Shown: positions 1 through 10,343 of the stretch, piece after piece
Position numbering within the stretch: position 1 is the stretch's first letter
How the letters are laid out: every line of letters begins with the position of its first letter
Assembly: GCA_028278555.1 (NCBI GenBank)
Contig: JANQEA010000043.1
Location: 1 to 64,000 of the forward strand
Direction of reading: 5' to 3'
Source of the DNA: Candidatus Bipolaricaulota bacterium
Lineage (GTDB): Bacteria; Bipolaricaulota; Bipolaricaulia; UBA7950; UBA9294
Length of the DNA stretch: 64,000 bases
Notes under the pieces: generated by a model
The model's database searches: none
Seen by the model: only the letters and a program-made list of their open reading frames with translations
What the model was told of the DNA's origin: nothing
Made by a program: the position numbers and the translations under genes

Positions 1-912
1 GCTCTGGTTGGCCGCATCCACCGGGTTCCACGAACCGGGGTTGACGATGATGAACACCGGGACGTACTCGACCTCGTTGCAGTTGAGGTTCTCGTCCGGG
101 TCGACGACGGTGATCGTCGCCGCGCCGTTCGCGTCCTTGTAGATCTCCTGATCCCAAGAAATCGTCGCCTCGACATCGATGATCTTCATCATCGCGATGG
201 CGACGTCGGTCGCGTCGTTCGGGTCCTGGTACATCCCGATCAGCGTATCCATGTTCTCGAACCGACCGATCAGGTACTCGGCGCCGCCGATCGCGGCGTC
301 CGGCCCGACCGGGATCAGCCCGAACGTGTTCCAGCCGCCGAAGACGAAATTCGGATCCGGGCCGACTCCGCCGCCGAGGAACGCTCCGCGGTTGTCCGGG
401 TAGGTGTTGACCACACCGTCCCAAGCATCGCCGTTATCTGACTCCAAGTACTCGTAGTTGCCGTACTGGAAGTCGTCAGTGGCTCCGCCAACCGGAACGT
501 CGACTACGTGCGTGAATAGGTGCTCGTCCGCGGCCGCGTAGCTGTACCGGGTACCGATCTGGAAGGATCGGTTCGACACGAAGACGCCCGTGTCGGCACC
601 GGTCTCCTCCAGGTAGTCCTCATCGGCCCAACCTTCGTCAGCATTGGGATTCCAGACGATGTACGCGCCGGTCTTCGGATCCATGATCTTCAGATCCGGT
701 CCCATTTTGTCGCGTACGTCACAGTCGATGTTCTGGTCGTTGTCGATGACGACGATCCAGATTTCGTCACCTTCCTGTACGTTCGTCACCCGGTTCTGTC
801 CGTTCTTGTCAGACGAGAAGTACATCTGCGCGTCCGACGCAACGGCAGCCAGGGTGAACAGCGCTGCGACGAGCAGCGTCGCGACACTCCCTACCACCAA
901 ACTCCGTTTCAC
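1..912 (-). CDS. Secreted surface protein with two similar beta-rich domains (3' end outside window)
   Basis: An open frame of 304 codons runs from a GTG at 912 off the left edge, so the C-terminus is missing. AGGAGGTG lies just upstream of the GTG. Residues 1-25 form a signal peptide (KR then a hydrophobic stretch ending near VASDAQ). Two stretches resemble each other: one near residues 28-75 (YFSSDKN, WIVVIDNDQN) and one near 255-304 (ISWDQEIYKD, ITVVDPDENLNC). Each is a short beta-type segment with an acidic D-x-D-x-N turn that could bind Ca2+. I infer a repeated beta-sandwich surface or S-layer-like protein. The family was not recognised and the function is unknown. Confidence 0.7.
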   Translation of the reverse strand, partial: MKRSLVVGSVATLLVAALFTLAAVASDAQMYFSSDKNGQNRVTNVQEGDEIWIVVIDNDQNIDCDVRDKMGPDLKIMDPKTGAYIVWNPNADEGWADEDYLEETGADTGVFVSNRSFQIGTRYSYAAADEHLFTHVVDVPVGGATDDFQYGNYEYLESDNGDAWDGVVNTYPDNRGAFLGGGVGPDPNFVFGGWNTFGLIPVGPDAAIGGAEYLIGRFENMDTLIGMYQDPNDATDVAIAMMKIIDVEATISWDQEIYKDANGAATITVVDPDENLNCNEVEYVPVFIIVNPGSWNPVDAANQS

Positions 913-1027
913 CGTAGCACCTCCTACCGTGAGTCCTTCAATTCAGATTCGCCTACCCCTCACCATGCAATCGTCCGATCTGCGTCAGAAAACGTGCAAC
1001 GCCGGCCGAATGCCCAACCTATCCGAC

Positions 1028-1057
1028 AGACTACTCCCCAGATCTCGGAGCTGTCAA
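1028..1057 (-). promoter_or_regulatory. Possible promoter of the truncated surface protein
   Basis: Read on the minus strand, a perfect TTGACA (1057-1052) is followed after 18 nt by TAGTCT (1033-1028). The -35 is perfect but the -10 is weak. It would give a leader of about 110 nt before the GTG at 912. Confidence 0.3.
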
Positions 1058-1101
1058 GACAAGGCCCCTCTGTATGCGAAAGACGGTTGTCCGGTGGGAA
1101 G

Positions 1102-1124
1102 CGGGCATCAAGGCGTGATGCCCG
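1102..1124. terminator. Hairpin downstream of the glycosidase-like gene
   Basis: A perfect 9-bp stem (CGGGCATCA / TGATGCCCG) with a 5-nt loop lies 58 nt beyond the stop at 1182. There is no T-tract on either strand, so it may be a weak or Rho-assisted terminator, or may only protect the mRNA end. Confidence 0.35.
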
Positions 1125-1181
1125 TCACTCGAACGCGATGGCGTCTACTCCTTGTCGATCTGCGGGAACTCGACGGGATCT

Positions 1182-2504
1182 CTAGTCGGTCTCGGCAGCG
1201 AATGCGGAGAACCACTCGGCAAGGACTTCCTCGGCAAGCTTGTTCTGAACGCTCTGCCTCCACATCGGCCTCAGGACGGTGAACCAGGCCCAGATGTTCA
1301 CCCCACGCAGCCAGCTGCCCTCGCATCCGTCGGCCTCGTTCACGAGGACCCGCATCAGCGCCTCGAACAGGTCCGCTTGTTCTTGGAAGTCATATCTGGT
1401 CGTTTCGAGGAGCCAGAGGCCGTTGGCTCCGTCGACGCTCTTGTAGGCGACTTCGGAGATCATGACCGGCTTGTCGTAGAGCGCGTGGACGTCGCGTAGA
1501 GCGGCGACGACATCGACTCCGTAGGACGTGCCATACCAAGCGCGGGCTAGATCCTCGACGGATGGATCGAGCGTATCCGTGAGCGGGAGGTAGAGGCTGA
1601 CGCCGATGAAGTCGAGCACCTCGGCGAACGGGATGTTCATCACTTCGCTGGCGGTCGGCCCGTCCGCGTGGTAGCTGTTGGCGTTGATCGAGATGGCGCC
1701 GGAGAACACTTCCCGGACGCCCTCCACGATGTCGATCCAATACCCGACGTAGGCCGGTTCCGTGATCATCGACTCCATTTCATTCGTCAGGTAAAGCGCG
1801 GCACACCCCGTCTCCTCGGCGAGAGCCGCATACCCGAGCAGGATCTGTTTGTAGTTGGAGAACCAGACTACGGGATCCTTCGGCGCGAGCTTGGCGCTCC
1901 AGGTTGATCCGGGGAGGAGGTTCGGCTTGATCTCCACGCGGAGACCGGCACTTCTCAATTGCATGATTGCTCGGTCGATGTCGTCCAGCTGATGGCCGGA
2001 GCGATGGTTGAGCGGCTCGATGTCGTTGCTTGTCGCGTTCGCCATGAACACCTGGGGAGCAACGATCACGGTGTTCGCGCCTGTCGCAATCAACCGCTTG
2101 AGCGATTCGGCCATCTCGTAGCTCGTGAAGTCGGCGAATCCATCCATCCCTTGGAGCGTGAATCCCCAGGACGGGAAGGGGCATGGCGCGAGGAGACGGG
2201 GAGGCTCGGCAGCCCAAGTACTCCACAGAATCTTGGCATCGGCAGGTTCCCAGTGGAAGTAGAAGTTCCCCCAGGGCGCGATCTCGCCTCGGCCGAACAA
2301 AATGGAGATGCCGCCATCCTCCGAACCCCACTCCGCGAAGCCATCGCCCGTCTTCGTGACGGCGACGGGCCGATCGAAGACAACGCGTAGACTGCGGGCC
2401 GAATCCCCGGAGTCATTGAAGAGGATCGAACTGCCGGCGAGGCATACAGGCGACAGTAGCCAAGCGATACCGATGACCAGGAGCACCCACGTTCTTGTCT
2501 GCAT
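1182..2504 (-). CDS. Secreted TIM-barrel glycoside-hydrolase-like protein (GH113/clan A type)
   Basis: 440 aa. The ATG at 2504 is chosen because GGGAGGGA precedes it directly; the longer frame would begin inside this ribosome-binding site. Residues 1-24 are a signal peptide ending near VCLAG. The body alternates strand and helix as in a (beta/alpha)8 barrel. A strand-4-like LTNEMES (about residue 215) and a strand-7-like MISEVAYKS (about residue 330) supply the two glutamates expected of a retaining clan-A glycosidase, and aromatic residues surround both. GH113 mannanases have this layout, but the assignment comes from motif placement only. Substrate is unknown, and the product should act outside the cytoplasm. 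Confidence 0.6.
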   Translation of the reverse strand: MQTRTWVLLVIGIAWLLSPVCLAGSSILFNDSGDSARSLRVVFDRPVAVTKTGDGFAEWGSEDGGISILFGRGEIAPWGNFYFHWEPADAKILWSTWAAEPPRLLAPCPFPSWGFTLQGMDGFADFTSYEMAESLKRLIATGANTVIVAPQVFMANATSNDIEPLNHRSGHQLDDIDRAIMQLRSAGLRVEIKPNLLPGSTWSAKLAPKDPVVWFSNYKQILLGYAALAEETGCAALYLTNEMESMITEPAYVGYWIDIVEGVREVFSGAISINANSYHADGPTASEVMNIPFAEVLDFIGVSLYLPLTDTLDPSVEDLARAWYGTSYGVDVVAALRDVHALYDKPVMISEVAYKSVDGANGLWLLETTRYDFQEQADLFEALMRVLVNEADGCEGSWLRGVNIWAWFTVLRPMWRQSVQNKLAEEVLAEWFSAFAAETD

Positions 2505-2639
2505 TCTCCCTCCCAACGGAGAGGATACCGTGGAAGGGTTCGCGGAAGGAATCCGGCGAGTAGGGGTATGAACAGCAAAGCGCGCGGCATCGGGAAGAGC
2601 GGGGGGCTTCGGATACTCCAGCCTCGCGAGCGCAGCCGT

Positions 2640-3527
2640 TCAGAAGGCGATGAACAGTAGGCCAACCACGAGATAGGCAGCGATCGCCACGGGGGAAACC
2701 TCGAGTCCAGCATTTCCGGCGGGGCCGCCGGTCCACCACGATGAGTCATCCAGCCGTATCTCGAGGAGCCCGGCCGTCGTTGTTTTGCCATTCAAGGGAA
2801 GGCCGAGGATGCCGACGAGCGAGAAGTTCCAAGCAGCATGGAAGCCGATCGGTAGCCAGAGCGATCCGCTGTGGGTGTACATCGCGACGAACAGGAAGCT
2901 GACCGCGACGCTGGCGACCATGATGGTGAGCGCCGAGCGGACGGTCAGGGTCTTGATCCGGCTGATCAGATGAACCAGGCCGAAGTATGCGCCACCGACG
3001 AGGGTGGCGAGCGGCCATCCCCATGTGTGCGCGAACTCGCGCGTTGCCATCCCGCGAAAGACGACTTCTTCGGCGAATCCGGTGAACAGTGCCATACACC
3101 CGATGCCCAGAAGCATCGCGACTCGCTCCCTGCGGTTGGACATGCCGAGCGATTTCCAGATGGACGCCTTCCCGAGGAGCTTCAGCACGAGGGCAACCAG
3201 AACAGGCAAGACGAGACCGAGTCCGAGCCCGGCGAAGAGCAGTCCGCCGTCGAAGCGAAGCCCCATCCAGTCGATCGGACGTCGCCACAACAGCAACACC
3301 GCGATCCACGTCAGAGGAATCCCCACGACGAAGGTTGTCAAGCCCTTCGCCAGAACGGTCGTATGGTCTTGGTGCCTGCCGCTCATGATCGCATCCAGCG
3401 TCTGGCCGCTTCGGCGAGCGGCCAGGATGCCGCCGAGGTATTGATGCAGATGGATGAACAAGAACAGACCGAAGCTCCACAACAGCACCACCCAGGGCTG
3501 GCGAACCGCGATTTCGAGATCTGACAT
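2640..3527 (-). CDS. CPBP-family intramembrane metalloprotease
   Basis: 295 aa with about eight hydrophobic segments. The three CPBP (CAAX protease/Abi) motifs are in order: EEVVFRG (EExxxR), YFGLVH (FxxxH) and HAAWN (HxxxN). These residues form the metal and glutamate site of Rce1-like proteases. GAGGAGG precedes the ATG. The gene stands alone, with a glycosidase-like gene behind it and an unrelated gene divergent from it. Bacterial members are linked to protein maturation, bacteriocin self-immunity or regulated proteolysis, and nothing here tells which applies. Confidence 0.85.
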   Translation of the reverse strand: MSDLEIAVRQPWVVLLWSFGLFLFIHLHQYLGGILAARRSGQTLDAIMSGRHQDHTTVLAKGLTTFVVGIPLTWIAVLLLWRRPIDWMGLRFDGGLLFAGLGLGLVLPVLVALVLKLLGKASIWKSLGMSNRRERVAMLLGIGCMALFTGFAEEVVFRGMATREFAHTWGWPLATLVGGAYFGLVHLISRIKTLTVRSALTIMVASVAVSFLFVAMYTHSGSLWLPIGFHAAWNFSLVGILGLPLNGKTTTAGLLEIRLDDSSWWTGGPAGNAGLEVSPVAIAAYLVVGLLFIAF

Positions 3528-3682
3528 GACGCCTCCTCACGCTCTCCCTGTCAGTCGACGGGATCGGCCGAGAGGTTCAGCAGAGGCTCGGCGAAACATA
3601 GGAAGGGACATATGTGCTGACATGGTCATGAGTGATAGTTATTGAGATATACTTGGCTCACCACTGATAGGAAGGAGCAGCT

Positions 3683-4258
3683 ATGTCCCAAGAACGAACG
3701 CGTATTGTAGTCTGGGCTGTCGTCATTCTGGTAGCCGGTTTCTCTCTGGCCGTAGTAGCTACACCCAGGGACACAATCCTGGAGGCCGCTGTGTCGGCTG
3801 CCGCGCAATTACGGGAGGCAATAGGGGTTGAGATCGATCCCCATCAGTGTGCGCTGTTGTCTTTGCCAGAGCTTTCGTTTGCGGTTGTGCCGATGGTGGA
3901 GTCGCCGAACTTCGCGACGGCATCAGCAGATCATCCGACGTACATCAATGCATTGCTTGTGACCGACATTTCCGCGGGTGTCATTGCCGACGGGGTTGAC
4001 CTGCAAGTTGGCGTCTACGTTGTCAGGCTAGCAAGTCGTTCCAGTGCGGATGTAGTAGACATACACGGAGAGATTGTCGGAACCGTTGTCATCGAGGAGA
4101 TAGGAACGAACGACATAGATGAAGCTGCTGTCATGCTCATGATGACGGATCTGGAGCTCAACTCACCGAAGAGATACGTGGTGAAGTACCTGATTCAGCT
4201 CCCGGATGGCAGCTTCATCAAAGTCAAGATTGTGATCCGTGTTCCGCGAGGCGGCTAG
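3683..4258 (+). CDS. Hypothetical secreted protein
   Basis: 191 aa. AAGGAG lies 8 nt before the ATG. After a short charged N-terminus comes one hydrophobic segment (residues 8-26), which fits a signal peptide ending near VVAT or a membrane anchor. The rest is rich in V, I, D and E with short alternating strands. It contains one Cys (CALLS) and ends in a basic stretch. No family was recognised. Both the gene and its leader are visibly less GC-rich than the flanking genes, a mild hint of a different origin. Confidence 0.6.
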   Translation: MSQERTRIVVWAVVILVAGFSLAVVATPRDTILEAAVSAAAQLREAIGVEIDPHQCALLSLPELSFAVVPMVESPNFATASADHPTYINALLVTDISAGVIADGVDLQVGVYVVRLASRSSADVVDIHGEIVGTVVIEEIGTNDIDEAAVMLMMTDLELNSPKRYVVKYLIQLPDGSFIKVKIVIRVPRGG

Positions 4259-4486
4259 AAGCTAGGACGCAAACGACTGGGGAGTGGGGCTTGGGATCGA
4301 ACGCCTCGGGAAGCACGCGGCACGAGCATCCAGCCAGAGTCACCTGTCTGTTTGAGAAGAGTCCGGACTGACTGCGCGAAGCCAATTGTAGTTGGCCGAG
4401 CGCTTCCGGCCGCTTCATGAGCTGAAGCCATTCCGGATCTCGGATGCAGCCGCGCTTCCGAAGTATGGGATGGATCTTCGGTATCG
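4259..4486. other. Intergenic region without a recognisable gene
   Basis: The space between the small secreted protein and tyrosine phenol-lyase is 351 nt. Apart from a short 5-bp inverted repeat (GCCAA/TTGGC near 4382-4397) and the promoter listed next, I see no gene, RNA or repeat in it. Confidence 0.4.
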
Positions 4487-4515
4487 TTGCGCCCCACTGC
4501 GGCGCCTCCTACACT
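4487..4515 (+). promoter_or_regulatory. Candidate sigma-70-type promoter of tpl
   Basis: TTGCGC (4487-4492), a 17-nt spacer and TACACT (4510-4515). It would give a leader of about 90 nt before the ATG at 4610. Confidence 0.4.
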
Positions 4516-4570
4516 TCCACCTTGTCGGAGGAGTTCTCGGGTTCTCGTTGTGCCCGATCGCGAGAAGTGA

Positions 4571-5989
<1,419 letters not shown>

Positions 5990-6059
5990 TCGGCGTCTCA
6001 GCGGGCGAGTCTCCGCTGCAGAAGTAGAGCGTCCGCATACATCGAGGTACTCTGTCTGC

Positions 6060-7097
6060 ATGACTTGCATTCGAGCCTGGAGGCGTGCCGGAGTCTTTCT
6101 TCCGATTCTCTGTCGGCTGGCGCTGGGGGCGTCTGCGATGGAATCGATCACAACCGAGAACGCGAGAAACGTCGTTGAGAGAGCACGAATCGAGGGGCAC
6201 GTTCGTGCCATCTACTCGTTGGCGTGGTCGCCGGACGGGACGATGCTCGCGACGGCGGGCGCCGACCGCTCCGTCCGGGTGGTTGATACATCAACCTGGG
6301 AAACGATCCATCATCTCCGCGGGCATGCCGCGAGCGTGTGGAGCGTCGCGTGGTCGCCGGATGGCACCCGTCTAGCTTCGGCCGGCGAAGGCGGCGCCGT
6401 TCGTGTCTGGGATGTCCGAACGGGTGAGGCCATCGTCGTCATCACCGGCAGCTACAGCCCGGTCTACAGCGTTGCCTGGAGTCCGTCCGGAGATCTCCTC
6501 GCCAGCGGAGACCGCTACGGGCGGCTAAGGCTGCACGATCCGGAGACGGGCGAGCAACTTGCCGCCTGGCATGGGCATATCGAGGGCGGTCACTCGACGG
6601 AAGTGATTGCCGTTGCCTGGTCGCCGGACGGGCAGACGCTCGCATCCGGGGGGATCGACTATGCGGTGCGGCTCTGGGATCGAGAGGGGAATGCGCTCGC
6701 CGTCTTCCGGGCCGATACATCAGCTCGGAATGACATCAACGGCGTTGCGTGGTCGCCGGACGGGCGGTTCTTGGCGGCGGCCGGCCAGTCCGGCGGGATC
6801 CATGTCTGGGACGTCGCACAGGGCGAGGTTGTCCACGAGTTGCGGATCGGATACTCGTCTTTCTGGACGCGCGGCGTTGCGTACTCGCCCACGGGGGCTC
6901 TCCTGGCGACGACCGGAAGCGATCACGCCGTCCGTCTCTGGGATGCCCAGTCCGGAGAGTTGCTGGCGGTCCTCTCAGGACACGGGTCGCCTGTCTGGGC
7001 CGTCGCGTGGTCGCCGGACGGAACGCGGCTTGCCACCGGCAGCGGGGTGTACCAGGGGCCGGGCGGAGATACGGCAGCCCGCATCTGGGGCCTGTAG
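6060..7097 (+). CDS. Secreted seven-bladed WD40 beta-propeller protein
   Basis: 345 aa from the ATG at 6060 (GAGG about 12 nt upstream; a second ATG at 6138 would remove the signal peptide). Residues 1-25 look like a signal peptide. Seven WD40 repeats follow almost end to end, each with the SVAWSPDG core and a VRVWD- or VRLWD-type end, enough to close exactly one propeller. No catalytic domain is attached. It should be a protein-binding scaffold in the periplasm or on the surface. The partner is unknown, and the neighbours (tpl, an MFS carrier) give no clue. Confidence 0.88.
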   Translation: MTCIRAWRRAGVFLPILCRLALGASAMESITTENARNVVERARIEGHVRAIYSLAWSPDGTMLATAGADRSVRVVDTSTWETIHHLRGHAASVWSVAWSPDGTRLASAGEGGAVRVWDVRTGEAIVVITGSYSPVYSVAWSPSGDLLASGDRYGRLRLHDPETGEQLAAWHGHIEGGHSTEVIAVAWSPDGQTLASGGIDYAVRLWDREGNALAVFRADTSARNDINGVAWSPDGRFLAAAGQSGGIHVWDVAQGEVVHELRIGYSSFWTRGVAYSPTGALLATTGSDHAVRLWDAQSGELLAVLSGHGSPVWAVAWSPDGTRLATGSGVYQGPGGDTAARIWGL

Positions 7098-7125
7098 CGC
7101 CGCGCTGTCTCGATGGTGCGGCGCT
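7096..7125. terminator. Hairpin between the convergent WD40 and MFS genes
   Basis: An 8-bp stem AGCGCCGC (7096-7103) / GCGGCGCT (7118-7125) with a 14-nt loop overlaps the WD40 stop codon. It lies between converging genes and could end transcription from both sides, though no T-tract follows on either strand. Confidence 0.35.
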
Positions 7126-7151
7126 GGGGGACACGACTCCCGGCTCGCTGG

Positions 7152-8369
7152 TCACGCCTCCATCTTGCTTCGCCGTAGGAACCCAAGCGCGGCGAGACCT
7201 AGAAGCGCCATGCTGGCCCACAGGACGAACGGTGTGCGCGGCCCGTAGGTGGCGAGAGCGTTGCCGAGCGGGGGAGAGATCAGGCCGCCGACGCGCGCTA
7301 GCGTCATGGCTAGGCCAATCGCTGTTCCGGCGTACTCCGCCCCGACGCCGTCCACTTCGGTCGTCGTGGCCATGAACACGGCCATGAAACCGTCGCGCAC
7401 GGCGCCAGCCATGAGGACGGCGATCCAGATGACGACGCCGTCAACGATCGACAGAAGCCCGATCCCGGTAGCGATCATCAGTGTCGCCGCGACCAGGAGC
7501 CTCCGTCTTGAACCGATCCGATCGGAAAGGATCGCCAACGGGAAGACGGCCAGGAGGCTGATCGCGTGAAACCCGGCCAGCGATGCGTCGGCACGAGCCG
7601 CGGGCCACGCGATCCCTCGCAGATAGAGAGGCAGGTACCCGAGGAGCCCTTGAACAGCGCCGCCGACGCCGAGCAAGGCGATGCCCAGGATCCAGACGTC
7701 ACGGATACGAACCACGTGGGAGAGCGCCTGATGAATCGATGAGCTCTTGCTCCCTTCAGCCAGCCGCGCACGCTCGCGCGGAGCCACCCGGGTGAATGCC
7801 CAGGGGATGCTCATCAGAGAACCGATCCCGCCATAGAGAAACAGGACGTGCCTCCAGCTGCCGAGCCAAGGAGAGAGAACGGTTGCGCTGACCAGCGACC
7901 CGAGCATGAACCCGAACGCCATCCCTCCAGAGATGACTGCGTGAGCCGAGCCGAGTCTCCTCCCGGAGAACCACATCGCGCAGACCTTGTGCAGGTTGAT
8001 CGGGATCGCCGCGGCCACGAGTCCGCACAAGAAGACGGTAAACGCCATTATCGAGAGGTTGTCTGCCAGCCCTCTCGACGCGCCAGTGAGGCCAAGCAGA
8101 AGACATGCGACGACGAGGGTTCGTTTCGTTCCGAAGCGGTCACCGATCATCCCGCCGGCGAGACTCGCGAACAGCCCGGCGAACGAGGCGATTCCCCAGA
8201 CCGCTCCGACCTGGACAAGGCTCAACTGCAGGTCCTCGGCGATCTCCGCGAAGAGGACCGGAATGGCCATCGACGGCGCGGCGACTGCGAGCGTCGCCGT
8301 GAGCCCCGAAAGGGCCAGCATGTACCCGGGATATCTCGAATGGCCTGCCTCACGATCGCTCTTGCGCAC
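7152..8369 (-). CDS. Major facilitator superfamily transporter
   Basis: 405 aa from a GTG at 8369, chosen because AAGGAGATC precedes it by about 6 nt. The longer frame (to 8471) adds a charged, non-conserved extension. Twelve hydrophobic segments are visible. The loop after segment 2 has GGMIGDRFGTKRT, the MFS motif DRxGxRR-like, and the repeat in the second half is LSDRIGSRRR. It most resembles the organic-anion or nitrate/nitrite-type branch (DHA/ACS-like), but the substrate cannot be read from sequence. It converges on the WD40 gene. Confidence 0.88.
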   Translation of the reverse strand: MRKSDREAGHSRYPGYMLALSGLTATLAVAAPSMAIPVLFAEIAEDLQLSLVQVGAVWGIASFAGLFASLAGGMIGDRFGTKRTLVVACLLLGLTGASRGLADNLSIMAFTVFLCGLVAAAIPINLHKVCAMWFSGRRLGSAHAVISGGMAFGFMLGSLVSATVLSPWLGSWRHVLFLYGGIGSLMSIPWAFTRVAPRERARLAEGSKSSSIHQALSHVVRIRDVWILGIALLGVGGAVQGLLGYLPLYLRGIAWPAARADASLAGFHAISLLAVFPLAILSDRIGSRRRLLVAATLMIATGIGLLSIVDGVVIWIAVLMAGAVRDGFMAVFMATTTEVDGVGAEYAGTAIGLAMTLARVGGLISPPLGNALATYGPRTPFVLWASMALLGLAALGFLRRSKMEA

Positions 8370-8754
8370 CGGGTGATCTCCTTCGCCTGTCGGGTCTTCG
8401 TACGCGTGCTCTCCGAACGGCCAGCGTGCCCACAGGATAGCGCCGAAAGGGTGGCTCATCTTCGGAGGCAACGGAGCTCACGCGTTGCTCAGCTGCGCCA
8501 CCGACTCCTTCTCGATCCGGATGCCCCAGGCTGGCGGCCCATTGGACGGCGAGACCGCCCATCGGAGAGGGAAGGCAGTCCAATGCGCAGAGCTTGCGGG
8601 ATTGTCGGGGAAAGAGGCAGATGACCAGGAGCATCTGCGGACCGATGTCCTGAGAGGTATTAGTGGCCGGCGGGGGTGCACTGCCGCGATGCTCTCCGAT
8701 TCGACGCCTTGAAACGGTCCTTTGCGCTTCTATCCTCGGCGCCCGGAGGTGGCA
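8370..8754. other. Divergent intergenic region without a recognisable gene
   Basis: 385 nt separate the GTG of the MFS gene from the transglutaminase-like gene. A 67-codon minus-strand frame (8478-8681) is Ser/Pro/Arg-rich and has no ribosome-binding site or recognised family, so I do not call it. The region should hold the promoters for both flanking genes. Confidence 0.4.
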
Positions 8755-9687
8755 ATGACTGCACGAATCGGAACGTACGACGAACTCCTCGACTTCTATC
8801 GACGCCAGACAGAGGTGTCCGATCCCGGACCGCACGGGTCGGCGTATGACGGGCTCCCCGAGGAGATCCCGGCACTCTGCGAGACTCTGCAGGGCCTGAT
8901 GGTTCACATGTGGTGGATCGGCGAGGAGACGTATGGGTTTACACGGGATGACCTCGCCGATGCCGGGCGAGACATCCTCGCCGAGATTGGGCTTCGCACG
9001 ACGTCCGACATGCTCGGGTGGATCTTCACGTCCGACGAGCGTCCGTTGGCCGAGCCTCGCGATGCCGCAGATCGACTCGTCGGGAACTGCCGGGACTACA
9101 CGCTGCTGCTCGTCTCGATCCTCCGACACCGGGGGATCCCGGCGCGAGCGCGGACCGGGACGGCCAGCTACTTCTTCCCCGATGGCAGCAAGCTCGAGGA
9201 CCATTGGATCTGTGAGTTCTGGAACGAGGCGGACGGCCGCTGGCAGCAGACCGACCCGCAGATCGACGGCCTGATGCGGAAGGCGATGAAGATGACGGTT
9301 GATCCCTCCGACCTCCCTGCCGGGCAGTTCCTGACCGGGTGGGAGTGCTGGGACGAAGTCGTCAACGGGCGGATCGATCCGGAGCGGATCGGATACGACG
9401 AAGACTTCTGCGGTCGGGTCTACGCACGTCACAAGATGCTCGTCGACCTCATCAGTCTGACCGGAGAGGAGCTCCTCCCATGGGCCGGCTGGGGGCTCGG
9501 CAGCTTCCCGGAGAGGCGGCAACCCGGCGACGAGGAACTGACCTCACGAGTCGTCGAACTCCTCCAGGGGATCGACCGACCGAACATCCTCCAGGAAGCG
9601 CTCGAGCTGGTCGCCTCGCATCCGCGGCTGAAGCGCCCGGAGGGGTACGATCCGGGACCCTTCCGAGAGGAGTGGCTCGGCGACTGA
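8755..9687 (+). CDS. Transglutaminase-like cysteine protease-fold protein
   Basis: 310 aa. The ATG at 8755 follows GGAGGTGGCA. The core triad order of the transglutaminase-like superfamily is present: Cys in GNCRDYTLLL (about residue 112), His in DHWICEFW (about 150) and Asp in TDPQID (about 163). Upstream of the core is a helical region with LRTTSDMLGW. There is no signal peptide, so it should act in the cytoplasm. Family members cleave or modify peptides and amides. The specific substrate is unknown, and the gene appears to be a single transcription unit. Confidence 0.8.
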   Translation: MTARIGTYDELLDFYRRQTEVSDPGPHGSAYDGLPEEIPALCETLQGLMVHMWWIGEETYGFTRDDLADAGRDILAEIGLRTTSDMLGWIFTSDERPLAEPRDAADRLVGNCRDYTLLLVSILRHRGIPARARTGTASYFFPDGSKLEDHWICEFWNEADGRWQQTDPQIDGLMRKAMKMTVDPSDLPAGQFLTGWECWDEVVNGRIDPERIGYDEDFCGRVYARHKMLVDLISLTGEELLPWAGWGLGSFPERRQPGDEELTSRVVELLQGIDRPNILQEALELVASHPRLKRPEGYDPGPFREEWLGD

Positions 9688-9803
9688 CGAGAGCGGCTCG
9701 TCTGGAGCGAACCGGAGCTGCGGTGTGATCGGGCCGACAGGAGTTGCCTTGCTCACTTCCTGTCAGCTATACGTTGACTCCAGATGTGTGATGGAGGTCT
9801 TGA

Positions 9804-10304
9804 ATGAGCGTCCGTCGGTACGCGCCTACCGATCTCGACCGATGCCGGTTCCTATGGGCGGAGATGGTTCAGTATCACAGAGACCTCTACGATGATCCCA
9901 CGATTGGGGGAGAGGCTCCCGAGCTGGGTTTCGACGAGCATCTCCGCCGCGTCGGGGCAGAGCGGATCTGGGTTGCCACATGCGAAGGCAGGATTGCTGG
10001 GCTGACGTCATTGGTCCTGAATGAGCAGGAAGCCGAGGTGGAGCCGATCATCGTGTCGGAGGAATTCCGCAGTCGAGGGATTGGCCGGGATCTCATGCAA
10101 CGTGCGATCGAGGAAGCGGAAAGGCTGGGTGTGCTCTGCCTGAGTGTCAAGCCGGTGGCAAGGAACGAAGATGCGGTCTCGTTCTTCTACCGCGCCGGCT
10201 TCACCGTGTTGGGCCATGTTCAGTTGGTCAAGTGGTTGGGAACACCCTCGCCAGGGCAATGGAGATCCGGCCCGGAGCTATTCGGGAAGCGATTCAGCTT
10301 CTAG
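9804..10304 (+). CDS. GNAT-family N-acetyltransferase
   Basis: 166 aa. GGAGG precedes the ATG by 9 nt. The acetyl-CoA-binding motif A is RSRGIGRDLMQRA (RxxGxG/A) at residues 88-100, preceded by a strand with VEPIIVSEEF. The C-terminal motif B (AVSFFYRAGF) is typical. The acceptor substrate cannot be told from the sequence. Confidence 0.88.
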   Translation: MSVRRYAPTDLDRCRFLWAEMVQYHRDLYDDPTIGGEAPELGFDEHLRRVGAERIWVATCEGRIAGLTSLVLNEQEAEVEPIIVSEEFRSRGIGRDLMQRAIEEAERLGVLCLSVKPVARNEDAVSFFYRAGFTVLGHVQLVKWLGTPSPGQWRSGPELFGKRFSF

Positions 10305-10343
10305 AAAGACTGTGCCGAGGAGCTGTGGCCTGCCCGCGGCCGA

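Noticed and set aside
8478-8681. 67-codon minus-strand frame in the MFS/transglutaminase spacer
   Set aside because: No ribosome-binding site or family; composition is that of non-coding sequence.
8350-9522. Long minus-strand frame opposite the transglutaminase-like gene
   Set aside because: It is the shadow of the coding strand at high GC; no ribosome-binding site and no recognisable domain.
9686-9702. Short GACGAG/CTCGTC hairpin after the transglutaminase-like gene
   Set aside because: Only a 6-bp stem overlapping the stop region with no T-tract; too weak to call a terminator.
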